From positions 12,435 through 76,434 of the forward strand of contig DELI01000021.1 in NCBI GenBank assembly GCA_002354335.1: 64,000 bases of DNA, written 5' to 3'. Made by a program: the position numbers and the translations under genes. Shown in pieces: positions 20,130 to 29,279 of this stretch (position 1 is the first letter of the stretch; the number at the start of each line of letters is the position of its first letter). This DNA comes from Sphingobacterium sp. UBA2700 (GTDB taxonomy: Bacteria > Bacteroidota > Bacteroidia > Sphingobacteriales > Sphingobacteriaceae). Below the pieces are notes generated by a model that did not search any database, was not told where the DNA came from, and worked only from the letters and a program-made list of their open reading frames with translations.

Positions 20130-21242
20130 ATGATACGATTTAAAATACGCACTATACTATTAAGCTTGCTGTTCATGGGCAGCCTTGCCCATGCGCAACA
20201 AACTTTTATAGTGAAGGGCAAGATTAACGGGTGGAAAGGGAAATATATTTCGCTAGAGCGAAAAGGGAATCACCCGGGCAAAGACTCCCTTTTAAATGTG
20301 GATGGCAGCTTTGAGTTTAAAGGAACGGTTCCGGGTGTCACCAACGCCTTTCTAGTGTCGAAGGAAGGAACAGAACCGAAGTATAAGTTTTTCTTCCTTG
20401 CACCTGGGGAAATTGAAATAACGGGCGACTACGATGATCTTCCTAACGCCAAGGTTAAGGGCTCGGAAGCAACGACCTTGTATGAGCAAGGCAAAGCCTT
20501 GCATGCACAGCGAAAGAAAACCGTCGATAGCCTATATACGTTGATTGATGCCGAAAGCGATGCAGAAAAGAAGAAGCCTTTTTTCTTTGAAATAGAGACA
20601 GCAAACAACAAAGATATCGAGTTGAGGAAGGCTTTTGTTAAAGCCCATCCGAATAGTCCGGGGAATGTTTATGAGTTAGCTGATCTTTCATCCAAGGTTG
20701 ACTACCTCACCCTCAAAGGGCTTTTCGATGGGTTGAGTGATGAAATCAAGAACTCCGAGCAGGCAAGCGCACTACGTTCAAGTATTGCGAACTTAGGAAA
20801 TATTCAGATCGGCAAGATTGCTCCAGACTTTAGCCAGCCTGATAGTACAAACAAGACGATCCAATTAAAAGACTTCCGCGGAAAGTATGTCCTGTTAGAC
20901 TTCTGGGCGAGCTGGTGTATTCCATGCCGTCGTGAGCATCCGAACTTACTGGCCGCTTATCAAAAATATAAAGACCAAGGCTTTGAGATTTTGGGCGTGT
21001 CTCTGGATAGCAAAGAAGAGGGGTGGCGGTGGAGGCGTGCGATTATGAACGATGGTGTCATTTGGCCTCAAGTTTCGGATTTGAAAGGTCAGCAGAATGA
21101 AGCCGCTAAATTGTATGTGGGACAATTTGTACCCAGCAACTTCCTAATCGATCCGAATGGGAAAATTATCGCAACTAATCTGATGGGAGAGAAGTTGAAT
21201 CAAAAACTAGAAGAACTATTTAAATCAGCGAGCGGGAAATAG
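20130..21242 (+). CDS. TlpA-family thiol-disulfide oxidoreductase with DUF4369-like N-terminus (1)
   Basis: A 370-residue exported protein. Residues 1-22 are a signal peptide, an N-terminal beta domain resembling DUF4369 follows (TFIVKGKINGWKGKYISLER), then a helical linker, then a TlpA/AhpC-type thioredoxin domain from about 228. The active site is C263-I-P-C266 (WCIPC), and the expected proline follows in VPSNFLID. Such proteins keep periplasmic thiols reduced. It is the first of two near-equal-length paralogues in tandem, 18 nt after the discoidin gene, so it belongs to the SusCD operon. Confidence 0.9.
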   Translation: MIRFKIRTILLSLLFMGSLAHAQQTFIVKGKINGWKGKYISLERKGNHPGKDSLLNVDGSFEFKGTVPGVTNAFLVSKEGTEPKYKFFFLAPGEIEITGDYDDLPNAKVKGSEATTLYEQGKALHAQRKKTVDSLYTLIDAESDAEKKKPFFFEIETANNKDIELRKAFVKAHPNSPGNVYELADLSSKVDYLTLKGLFDGLSDEIKNSEQASALRSSIANLGNIQIGKIAPDFSQPDSTNKTIQLKDFRGKYVLLDFWASWCIPCRREHPNLLAAYQKYKDQGFEILGVSLDSKEEGWRWRRAIMNDGVIWPQVSDLKGQQNEAAKLYVGQFVPSNFLIDPNGKIIATNLMGEKLNQKLEELFKSASGK

Positions 21243-21281
21243 CTTGCACACTAGATAAAACACAAAATTGAAGGAATGATA

Positions 21282-22388
21282 ATGAATAAATTATTTGCCG
21301 TATCGGCGTTGAACATGATTAGCTTTTGTTCCATCGCGCTTGCACAAGAGGCCTTTACCGTCAAAGGAACAATTAGCGATTGGCCTACAGAATACATCCA
21401 TTTAATTCGTAGAGGCGATTTCCCTGGGGAAGACTCGGTGAAGATAGTGAATGGGAGTTTTGAATTTAAAGGTAGTATTGGCGGCCCGACGAATGCATTT
21501 TTAGTGGCAAAGCAGCCTACAGGTGCTGTCGCGAAGTTTATTTATGTAGAGCCTTCAAATATGGAGGTGAAGGGTAGTTTCAAAGATTTCGACAACCTGA
21601 AAGTAGTCGGGTCAAAGACGCATGACGAATATGAACAAGTTCGTTTGTTCAATGTTGATTTTCAAAATAAGCTGAAAGCTATCCAAAAGGAGCAAAGCGC
21701 GCGTGTGATGAAAATTGAGGAAAGTAAAGTCTTTGATGAACGCATCGATAGCCTTTATCAAACGAAATATGCTTTCTCGAAGAACTTTATTAAAACGCAT
21801 CCGAATAGTGTGGTTAGTATTCCAGAATTATTTACCCTATTTGGCGGTGAGAAAATTGAAACAATTCAAGCCTTATTTGACGGGTTGAGTCCGGCGGTTA
21901 AAGCAACTCCGGGCGGCGACCTTGTAGATTACAACTTAAAACAAAACGCAAGCAGAACTAAAATTGATATTGGCACGATTGCGCCAGACTTCACGCAGCC
22001 GGATGTGGATGGAAACCCGGTTAAGCTTTCTGACTATCGCGGGAAGTATGTACTTGTTGATTTCTGGGCAAGTTGGTGTGCACCATGCCGAGCGGAGAAC
22101 CCCAATCTGGTGCTTGCATACGAACAATTTAAGAACAAAGGATTCGATATTCTGGGCGTATCTATTGATGACGCAAAAGCAGGAGAACTGTGGAAGAAAG
22201 CTATAAAAGTCGATCGTTTGACCTGGACGCAGGTAGCCGACTTAAAAGGCTCAGATAACGAGGCTGCAACATTATATGGCGTGAGCAGCATTCCGACCAA
22301 TTACTTGATCGATAAGGACGGCAAAGTCGTTGCGAAGAATTTAAGAGGGGCGGAACTAATCAATACGTTGAAGGAAATTATAAAATAG
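21282..22388 (+). CDS. TlpA-family thiol-disulfide oxidoreductase with DUF4369-like N-terminus (2)
   Basis: Paralogue of the preceding gene with the same build: signal peptide, DUF4369-like domain (FTVKGTISDWPTEYIHLIRRG), helical linker and thioredoxin domain with a WCAPC active site (C266 and C269 counted from this start). The start at 21282 was preferred over 21276 because GAAGGA then lies at a better distance, though both are possible. The pair probably arose by tandem duplication and has diverged, with different active-site dipeptides (IP and AP), so redox potentials or partners may differ. It lies 33 nt after the first copy. Confidence 0.9.
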   Translation: MNKLFAVSALNMISFCSIALAQEAFTVKGTISDWPTEYIHLIRRGDFPGEDSVKIVNGSFEFKGSIGGPTNAFLVAKQPTGAVAKFIYVEPSNMEVKGSFKDFDNLKVVGSKTHDEYEQVRLFNVDFQNKLKAIQKEQSARVMKIEESKVFDERIDSLYQTKYAFSKNFIKTHPNSVVSIPELFTLFGGEKIETIQALFDGLSPAVKATPGGDLVDYNLKQNASRTKIDIGTIAPDFTQPDVDGNPVKLSDYRGKYVLVDFWASWCAPCRAENPNLVLAYEQFKNKGFDILGVSIDDAKAGELWKKAIKVDRLTWTQVADLKGSDNEAATLYGVSSIPTNYLIDKDGKVVAKNLRGAELINTLKEIIK

Positions 22389-22406
22389 TGCGGTAAGTCG
22401 CAGTTT

Positions 22407-23327
22407 ATGATGAAGAAATCAATTTTATTGCTATTTCTTTTTCTCTGCTTCGGATACGTGAAGGGACAAGACAAGGAAGAAAGTCTTTTCCTTTCGGATT
22501 CAAGGTATAGTGAAGGAATCGAAGACAAACTCCTTGGCTTAATGAAAGCTGATGGGGGAAAGAGCGTATCTGCACTGAAGACTGCCGCACGGCAATTGAT
22601 CGATGATCAGCCCGCTACTTATCATTTGCCGACGCAAGAAAAGGCCAATGAGCTTACTGCAGATGCTATATATGAGCAAAAACGAGCCGCTGTTTTTATC
22701 CTTGGCCGATTGAATAACAAAGGAGAAAACGCCGGCGCTTTTGCTGACCCTATTGCTACAGCCTTTGCTATCAGTGACGATGGCCTATGTGTAACAAATC
22801 GCCATGTCCTTGCCGAGTTATTGCATGCTAAATCCCAGCAAGCAGAAGACGTATCGGATAGGAGTACATATTATGTTCAAAATGTAGAGGGCGAGGTTTT
22901 CTTAATTGATGAGCTCCTTGCTTATTCGAGCAGCAACGACCTTTGTATTTTTAAGATCAATACCCGAGGAAAGAGCCTTTCATTCCTAGGACTGGGAGAA
23001 GTAGCAAAAGTTGGAAGCCCGGTATATGTTCTAGCACATCCGAAACAGAACTATTATATGCTGACGGAGGGGATGGTTTCGAAAAACAGCAAATTGGAAA
23101 ATCCTGCTAATCCTAATCAGGTGCAATGGCGCATGAGCATTACGGCTGATTATGCCGTGGGTTCTAGTGGCGGCCCGATTCTAAACAGCAAAGGACAATT
23201 GGCCGGCATTGTGTCTTCAACAATTAATATTTACGGAAATCAAGCCACACAGGAGCCTTTTCAAATGGTTCTAAAGAACGCAATTTCCGTGCTAGCCATT
23301 AAGAAACTTTTAAAAGAAAGAAAATGA
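22407..23327 (+). CDS. Trypsin-like (S1/S7-type) serine protease, exported
   Basis: A 306-residue protein with a signal peptide ending near residue 20. The trypsin-like triad is visible: H133 in VTNRHVL, D178 in SSSNDLCIF and S254 in VGSSGGPI. There is no PDZ domain, so it differs from DegP/DegQ. The approximately 90-residue region before the protease core has no clear match. It lies in the SusCD operon, 18 nt after the second TlpA gene, and overlaps the next gene by 4 nt. A role in trimming peptide ligands or in protein quality control would fit; neither is shown. Confidence 0.85.
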   Translation: MMKKSILLLFLFLCFGYVKGQDKEESLFLSDSRYSEGIEDKLLGLMKADGGKSVSALKTAARQLIDDQPATYHLPTQEKANELTADAIYEQKRAAVFILGRLNNKGENAGAFADPIATAFAISDDGLCVTNRHVLAELLHAKSQQAEDVSDRSTYYVQNVEGEVFLIDELLAYSSSNDLCIFKINTRGKSLSFLGLGEVAKVGSPVYVLAHPKQNYYMLTEGMVSKNSKLENPANPNQVQWRMSITADYAVGSSGGPILNSKGQLAGIVSSTINIYGNQATQEPFQMVLKNAISVLAIKKLLKERK

Positions 23328-24568
23328 GACAACTATTGAGTTTACTTTTTCTAATTCCTTGTTACCTCTTCTGCCAAGAGCGGGGTATCGATTTTGTCGA
23401 GAATTTGAGTTGGCAACAAGTAAAGGAAAAGGCAAAACAAGAACAGAAATACATCATGATTGATTGCTATACGAGCTGGTGTGGACCATGCAAAGTGATG
23501 AACCAAACGACCTTCAAAGATCCGGAGGTTGGTAAGATTGCCAATGAAGGATTTGTTGCAGTCAAAGTTCAATTTGATGAAGAAGACGAGAGCACGAAAC
23601 TACAGAAAGAGTGGTTAGAACAAAGTAAGCAGCTTCATAAGGAGTACAATATTTCAGCCTATCCCTGTATACTCTTCTTTAATCCAGAGGGCGAAATTGT
23701 GCATAAGGTATTGGGATTACAGCGCGTGCCAAACATGTTATCTCTACTTGGCAAAGTAAAGAATCCCGACAGTCAGTATTACACCCTGATGGAGCAATAC
23801 AAAAAGGAAGGTAGCAAGAAGGAGAATCTGGGTAAATTAGTTCGTGCATCTGCGGAGGCTGAGGAGAATGCTCAGGGTTATTTAAAAGAATATCTCTCGC
23901 TGATCGATGCAATCGATAGTAAGGAAGATGCTCAGCTCGTCTTCGACATGACGACGAATTCCAAACAACATACCTTTCAATTATTGCAACAGAATACGGA
24001 TAGAATCAATCATTTCTTAGGAGAAGGAAAGGCTGAAGAAAGCATCCGCGGAATTATTTATTTCGAAGAAATTCAATCCAATGTAGGGAGAAGGAGTGCT
24101 ATGGGGTACTATATACTAAATCCCAATCCAGATTGGTCTGTCTATGAAGCTGTGTTTAAAGATAAATATGCTAATCGAGTGGAAGATTTAATGGATTATA
24201 CGAAGTTGAACTTCTATAGAGTAGCGTTTCAATGGGATAAGTATTATCCTGAGCTACAGACTTATATCACTAAATATGCAGGAACAATCAGTGATAGAAA
24301 AAAGATAGAATATGCTTCAGATGTTGCTAAATACGCTGAGAAAAAAGATAAGGAGTTTGTTGAACTAATTCATCAATGGAGTAAAGATGCATTCAAAGCG
24401 AGCGATAAAGAAGAAGATAAAGTCAACTTGGCGCTTCTTCATTATCAAATCAATCGTTCAGAAAAAGAGCATTCGGAAGTAGAGAAAGCAATTCAGAAGC
24501 TGCCGAGAGGTTTGCAATATGATTATACAAAAATCCTCAAGGATATAAATATGGGTCAAAAACTGTGA
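23324..24568 (+). CDS. Thioredoxin-fold protein with large C-terminal helical region
   Basis: A 414-residue exported protein. After a signal peptide, a thioredoxin domain (about 22-140) has the active site C53-G-P-C56 (SWCGPC) and the segment YNISAYPCILFFNPEGEIV with the conserved Pro. The remaining approximately 270 residues are charged and helical, like the C-terminal parts of DUF-containing thioredoxins in Bacteroidota; I do not recognise them. The start overlaps the protease stop (ATGA), so translation is coupled and the two products may act together. It is the last gene before the terminator at 24611. Confidence 0.85.
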   Translation: MRQLLSLLFLIPCYLFCQERGIDFVENLSWQQVKEKAKQEQKYIMIDCYTSWCGPCKVMNQTTFKDPEVGKIANEGFVAVKVQFDEEDESTKLQKEWLEQSKQLHKEYNISAYPCILFFNPEGEIVHKVLGLQRVPNMLSLLGKVKNPDSQYYTLMEQYKKEGSKKENLGKLVRASAEAEENAQGYLKEYLSLIDAIDSKEDAQLVFDMTTNSKQHTFQLLQQNTDRINHFLGEGKAEESIRGIIYFEEIQSNVGRRSAMGYYILNPNPDWSVYEAVFKDKYANRVEDLMDYTKLNFYRVAFQWDKYYPELQTYITKYAGTISDRKKIEYASDVAKYAEKKDKEFVELIHQWSKDAFKASDKEEDKVNLALLHYQINRSEKEHSEVEKAIQKLPRGLQYDYTKILKDINMGQKL

Positions 24569-24610
24569 TCGAAATATATGTTTTTCCTAATGCAGATTAC
24601 AAGTTTTTAG

Positions 24611-24640
24611 GGCTCTCCAAATCGGAGAGCCTATTTTTTT
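24611..24640 (+). terminator. Terminator of the SusCD operon
   Basis: GGCTCTCC (24611-24618) pairs with GGAGAGCC (24624-24631), followed by TA and a T-run. Confidence 0.88.
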
Positions 24641-24643
24641 TGA

Positions 24644-24913
24644 TACTAGTTAGTAGTTAGTACTTAGTAATAAGACCTATGGTGAATGATCCTGCCAATA
24701 CTTTCATCCTTTTTTTCTGCTTCAAGACAAACTCTCTTACTTAAAACAAAGCTTCAAAAAAAGAAGCTGTCCTTTCGAACAGCTTCTTTATCATACTAAA
24801 ATTATATTTCTTAAGTAGCCGCCATAGGTCTAACTACTAAGTACTAACTACTATATACTATTTCATCAGTAGCCACCATAGGTCTAACTACTAAGTACTA
24901 AATACTAACTACT
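24644..24913. repeat. Heptad-bounded intergenic repeat element, copy 2
   Basis: The left end has ACTAGTT, AGTAGTT, AGTACTT, AGTAATA, then AGACC. The right side has two successive arrays starting ATAGGTCTAACTACTAAG (24824 and 24878), inverted to the left end. The segment AGTAGCCGCCATAGGTCT is repeated with one change 54 bp later, showing a local duplication. The element encloses a terminator hairpin and ends 2 bp before the acrB stop codon. Confidence 0.75.
24760..24789 (-). terminator. Terminator of the RND efflux operon
   Basis: AAAGAAGCTGT (24760-24770) pairs perfectly with ACAGCTTCTTT (24779-24789). On the minus strand a T-run follows, fitting the end of the operon that finishes at 24916. 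Confidence 0.85.
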
Positions 24914-24915
24914 CC

Positions 24916-27900
24916 CTAATGGGCGCTCAAGTTCTTTTTCTTTTCTTCATCGAAATTCGCTTCTAACTCAGCGAGTTTCTTTTTACCGTAGGCTAATCGT
25001 GTAATCACAACGAATAGCACAGGTACGAAGAAGATGGCTAAGAATGTTGCTGCGGTCATCCCGCCGAATACGGTCCATCCGATTGTTTGGCGTGAAACAG
25101 CACCCGCACCGGTTGACAACATCAAAGGAATAATACCTAAGATAAATGCCAGGGATGTCATGATAATTGGACGTAGACGAAGTTTTACAGCGTCAAGCGT
25201 TGCATCCAACAAGTTCATCCCGATATCCACGCGCTCTTTTGCAAATTCCACGATCAGGATCGCGTTTTTCGCAGCAAGACCGATGATGGTTACTAAACCA
25301 ATCTGCGCAAATATGTTGTTATCCAGTTGTGGTAATAAAGTCAGGGCAAGGATTGCTCCGAATACACCAAGAGGAACAGATAATAGGATAGAGAATGGTA
25401 CCGACCAACTTTCGTAAAGCGATGCTAACAGCAAGAATACAAATAAGATACAGAGCGCAAAGATCTGTATGGTCTTACTACCCGATTGTTTCTCCTGTAA
25501 AGAAATTCCCGAGAATTCGTATGAATATCCATCCGTCAAGGTTTGTGCTGCCACTTCTTCTAACGCTGCGATAGCATCCCCTGAAGAATATCCTGGAGCC
25601 GCCTCTCCCGATAATTGGATTGAGCGGAAGATGTTAAAGTGGTTAATGATCGAAGGATTCGTAATCAAATCATAACGTACTAAGTTCGTTAATGGAACAG
25701 GTTGTCCTTTCACGTTCTTGACGTATAGTTTGTTTAGATCCTCAATATGCATTCTGTAGCTGGTATCTGCCTGCGTCACGACGCGGAAGTTACGACCATA
25801 TTTTGTAAAGTCATTCACATAGCTACTACCCATATAGGCGGAAATCGTACTGTAGATATTGGTCAATGGTACCCCCATTCTTTTCGCCATTTCACGATCT
25901 ACATTCAGTTTGTAGTTCGGTGAATTACTATTAAATAGGGTATAGGCCATCCCAATCTCAGGACGTTGATTTGCAGCCATCAAGAATTTGCCGATCATGG
26001 CTTCAAACTGCTTGATGTCCACTGTCTGTCTATCCTGGATTTCCATAGTGAAACCGCCGGAAGATCCTAGACCCGGAATTGGAGGAGGCGTTGCAGCAAT
26101 CACTGACGCTTTCGTATAGCCACGGTATTTGCCCATAATGGCTCCGGTAATATCCGTTACTGTTTTCTCACGCTCGCCCCAAGGGTAAAGCGAAACAAAT
26201 AAACTGGCACCGTTAGGTTTTGCCGACCTGTTCAATAAGTTCATCCCGTTAATTGCTGTCACGTACTGAATTTCTGGGAAGGTCTTTCTCAAATCTTCCG
26301 ATAATTCCTGTAAGACAGCCTCTGTACGGGCACTTGATGCCCCTTCTGGAAGGTTGACTCCCATAAAGAAAATACCAGCGTCTTCGGCAGGAATAAAGCC
26401 TGTTTTCTTATTGGTGAACATCAGTCCTGTCCCTACAAAAATACAAAGCAAGATGATGAGGGCTAATGGAGCCGCCTTGATCACTTTCTTAACGCCTTTT
26501 GAGTAACGGTAAGTTACTTTGTCGAACCATAGGTTAAACTTGTAGAAGAACTTGTTGAGGCCTTTTGAATCTTTGTGGATTGCCGTCGGCTTCAACATGA
26601 TGGAACATAATGCAGGCGTTAAGGAGAGCGCGATAAATGCCGATAGCATAACGGATACCGCAATGGTAATAGCAAACTGCTGATACAACTGACCCACCAT
26701 ACCTGGGATAAAGCCTACCGGTACGAATACCGCCGCCAAGATAAGGGCAATGGCAATAACCGGCGCTGTAATATCTTGCATGGCTCTTCGCGTAGCTTCC
26801 TTGGCATCCATCTTATAATGGTCGATATAGTGCTGCACAGCTTCCACCACAACGATGGCATCATCCACCACAATACCGATCGCCAGGACGAAGGCAAGCA
26901 TCGTTAAGTTGTTTACTGAGAATCCGAATAGCGTAAAGAAGATGAAGGTACCGACGATGGAAACTGGAATCGCCAGCAATGGAATCAGAGTTGCTCTCCA
27001 GCTTTGTAAGAAGAAGAATACAACTAAGGTTACTAAGATCAATGCTTCGATCAACGTATGGATTACCGAGCTGATGGATGCATTAACTACAGAAACTGTT
27101 TCATAAGCGACAACATAGTCTACGCCCTTAGGGAACGACTTTTTCAGTTCCTCTAAAGCCTTGTAGATACCGTCTGCAGTCTCAACGGCGTTTCCACCCG
27201 GTGTCTGCGAGATCATCATGCCGGAAGTTGTCTCACCGTTTACTTTCGTCGTGATACCATAGTTAAATTGTCCAAGCTCTACTCGTGATACATCTTTTAA
27301 CAAGACGATGGAACCGTCTGTGTTTGTTTTGACAACAATATTTTCAAAATCCTCTACTTCCTCTAAATCGGAGTCAAGGATAATTGGGTATTCGAACACT
27401 TGTGCATTCTCTTGCGGACGGGCACCAACGCTACCTCCAGCCATACGGGAGTTTTGCTCAGCAATAGCTGTGCTCACATCAGATGGGGTAAGTCCTAAGT
27501 TCGTCAGTTTGTTGGCATCTAACCACACACGCATGGCGAAAGGCTGTCCGAAGGCTTGCACATCACCCACACCCTTAACACGCAATAAAGCGTCTTTTAG
27601 ATACAGGTTGACATAGTTTGCCAAGAAGTTCGCATCGCGCGATCCGTCGGGTGAGGTTAGTGATACCATCATCAAGATATCCGTGTTCACTTTACGTGTG
27701 GTTACCCCTAAACGACGTACCGCCTCGGGCAATACCGGTTCAGCGATACTTACACGGTTTTGAACGTCGAGCGTTGCAATATCGATATCTGTACCTACTT
27801 CGAAGGTTACTGTAATACGAGAACCACCGTCAGAGGTACTGTTCGAACTCATATAAATCATCCCCGGCGTACCGTTAATCTGGCTCTCAATCGGGGTTGT

Positions 27901-28086
27901 TACTGTCTTTTCTACTGTCTGTGCATCAGCACCGGTATAGTTCGCCATTACGGATACCGTAGGCGGCGCAATATTGGGATACTGACTGATAGGTAAGGTC
28001 GTGATGGAAATAGCTCCAATGATCGTAATCAATATGGAGATAACCATCGCGGTTACCGGTCTTTTTATAAATACTTCTGAAATCAT
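24916..28086 (-). CDS. RND multidrug efflux permease (HAE1/AcrB family)
   Basis: A 1056-residue inner-membrane proton-driven pump. The N-terminus MISEVFIKRPVTAMVISI is typical. The HAE1 signature regions are present, including VDDAIVVVEAVQHYI in the fourth-helix area, which supplies the proton-relay Asp, and later GLAAKNAILIVEFA. Two large periplasmic loops separate the two sets of six helices. It is the last gene of a tetR-tolC-acrA-acrB order transcribed on the minus strand and works with the adaptor and channel encoded upstream. Hydrophobic drugs, bile salts or solvents are likely substrates, but the specificity cannot be read. Confidence 0.96.
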   Translation of the reverse strand: MISEVFIKRPVTAMVISILITIIGAISITTLPISQYPNIAPPTVSVMANYTGADAQTVEKTVTTPIESQINGTPGMIYMSSNSTSDGGSRITVTFEVGTDIDIATLDVQNRVSIAEPVLPEAVRRLGVTTRKVNTDILMMVSLTSPDGSRDANFLANYVNLYLKDALLRVKGVGDVQAFGQPFAMRVWLDANKLTNLGLTPSDVSTAIAEQNSRMAGGSVGARPQENAQVFEYPIILDSDLEEVEDFENIVVKTNTDGSIVLLKDVSRVELGQFNYGITTKVNGETTSGMMISQTPGGNAVETADGIYKALEELKKSFPKGVDYVVAYETVSVVNASISSVIHTLIEALILVTLVVFFFLQSWRATLIPLLAIPVSIVGTFIFFTLFGFSVNNLTMLAFVLAIGIVVDDAIVVVEAVQHYIDHYKMDAKEATRRAMQDITAPVIAIALILAAVFVPVGFIPGMVGQLYQQFAITIAVSVMLSAFIALSLTPALCSIMLKPTAIHKDSKGLNKFFYKFNLWFDKVTYRYSKGVKKVIKAAPLALIILLCIFVGTGLMFTNKKTGFIPAEDAGIFFMGVNLPEGASSARTEAVLQELSEDLRKTFPEIQYVTAINGMNLLNRSAKPNGASLFVSLYPWGEREKTVTDITGAIMGKYRGYTKASVIAATPPPIPGLGSSGGFTMEIQDRQTVDIKQFEAMIGKFLMAANQRPEIGMAYTLFNSNSPNYKLNVDREMAKRMGVPLTNIYSTISAYMGSSYVNDFTKYGRNFRVVTQADTSYRMHIEDLNKLYVKNVKGQPVPLTNLVRYDLITNPSIINHFNIFRSIQLSGEAAPGYSSGDAIAALEEVAAQTLTDGYSYEFSGISLQEKQSGSKTIQIFALCILFVFLLLASLYESWSVPFSILLSVPLGVFGAILALTLLPQLDNNIFAQIGLVTIIGLAAKNAILIVEFAKERVDIGMNLLDATLDAVKLRLRPIIMTSLAFILGIIPLMLSTGAGAVSRQTIGWTVFGGMTAATFLAIFFVPVLFVVITRLAYGKKKLAELEANFDEEKKKNLSAH

Positions 28087-28115
28087 TATCTATGAATATG
28101 TTGGGACTTAGCAAA

Positions 28116-29255
28116 TTATTTCTTTGGTTGAGCGTTCGGATTGTTATTTTCAACAATCTTAGCTCCTTGTTTCAATGCGGCAACACCGTCTACGACAATG
28201 CGCTCACCGACTTGAAGACCATTGGTAATTACCACCTTGTCCCCAAGTTTTTGACCTAAAGAAACTTGCTTCAAGTCTACCGTACTACTATCACTAACCG
28301 CATATACCGAGAAAGTTCCTAACTGTTCGAATATCGCACGATAAGGAATAACCATTTCTTCGTGTGCCGTCGTGCTTTCTACGTTCAAGGTTAAGTTCAA
28401 ACCTGCGCGTAACGTATTTGCAGGGTTGTCAAACGACGCACGTACTTTTAACGTTCCTGTTTGTGGATCAACAGCGCGGTCGATGGTAGAAATACGGCCT
28501 AATGATCCGTAAGTGCTTCCGTCGGGTAAAGTCAGGTTAATCTTAGTAGATGACTTGCCTGTTTGTAGTCCAGTAAATTCAGGAATCTCTTTCTCGTTGA
28601 TTTGGAACTCAACAGCAATCGGGTTTGTTGAACTCACGGTATTTAAAAGTGTTGTTCCGGCACTCACTAATGCTCCGGTACGTACTTGCGAAATACCGAT
28701 ATTTCCTGAGAATGGTGCGACGATCACCGAGCGTTGTAAGTTTGTTCTAGCTGTTGTTAATGCCGCTTGAGCTGCTTGTACTTGTGCTTTTTGGTTGTTG
28801 ACATCAGTGTAAGCATAGTCTAAAGTCTGCTTAGCAATCGCATCCTGATCCGCAAGCTTCTCATAGCGCTGCAAGTCCTTTTCAACGCGAGCAAGGTTCG
28901 CTTTGGCGATTTCCATATTCGCACGTGCCTGATCAACGGCAGCAGCATAACGCACGCGGTCAATCTCGTATAGGCGTTGTCCTTTGCTGACATAGGCACC
29001 ATCGGCAACATAAATATTCGTAATATATCCGGATACTTCAGCACGTATTTCTGTTTCTTGTAAAGGAACAACATTGGAAGGGTAGGAGCGAATGCCCGTT
29101 ACGACTTCCTTGCTTACTGTAGCGGTAGTTACCGGGGTCGCCGGTGCCTGCATGCCAGGACCTGCGCCTTGTTTCCCAGCTTCTTTATTTCCACATGATT
29201 GTAGAAATAATCCTGTTCCTAATAGAAGTGTCGTTAATATGTGATTTGTCTTCAT
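28116..29255 (-). CDS. RND efflux periplasmic adaptor (AcrA/membrane fusion family)
   Basis: A 379-residue lipoprotein. The signal peptide ends in LFLQSCGN, so Cys is probably lipidated. The chain contains biotinyl-lipoyl halves (ETEIRAEVSGYITNIYVADGAYVSKGQRLYEID and RSVIVAPFSGNIGISQVRTGALV), an alpha-hairpin between them (about 95-170) and the beta-barrel and membrane-proximal domains. It bridges the permease and the TolC channel. The gene lies between tolC (24-nt gap) and acrB (29-nt gap), so all are co-transcribed. Confidence 0.95.
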   Translation of the reverse strand: MKTNHILTTLLLGTGLFLQSCGNKEAGKQGAGPGMQAPATPVTTATVSKEVVTGIRSYPSNVVPLQETEIRAEVSGYITNIYVADGAYVSKGQRLYEIDRVRYAAAVDQARANMEIAKANLARVEKDLQRYEKLADQDAIAKQTLDYAYTDVNNQKAQVQAAQAALTTARTNLQRSVIVAPFSGNIGISQVRTGALVSAGTTLLNTVSSTNPIAVEFQINEKEIPEFTGLQTGKSSTKINLTLPDGSTYGSLGRISTIDRAVDPQTGTLKVRASFDNPANTLRAGLNLTLNVESTTAHEEMVIPYRAIFEQLGTFSVYAVSDSSTVDLKQVSLGQKLGDKVVITNGLQVGERIVVDGVAALKQGAKIVENNNPNAQPKK

Positions 29256-29279
29256 TATATCTTGATTGCTTGTGGTTGA

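Noticed and set aside
11050..24568. A classical polysaccharide utilisation locus
   Set aside because: SusC/SusD are present, but no glycoside hydrolase, lyase, esterase or sulfatase is seen.
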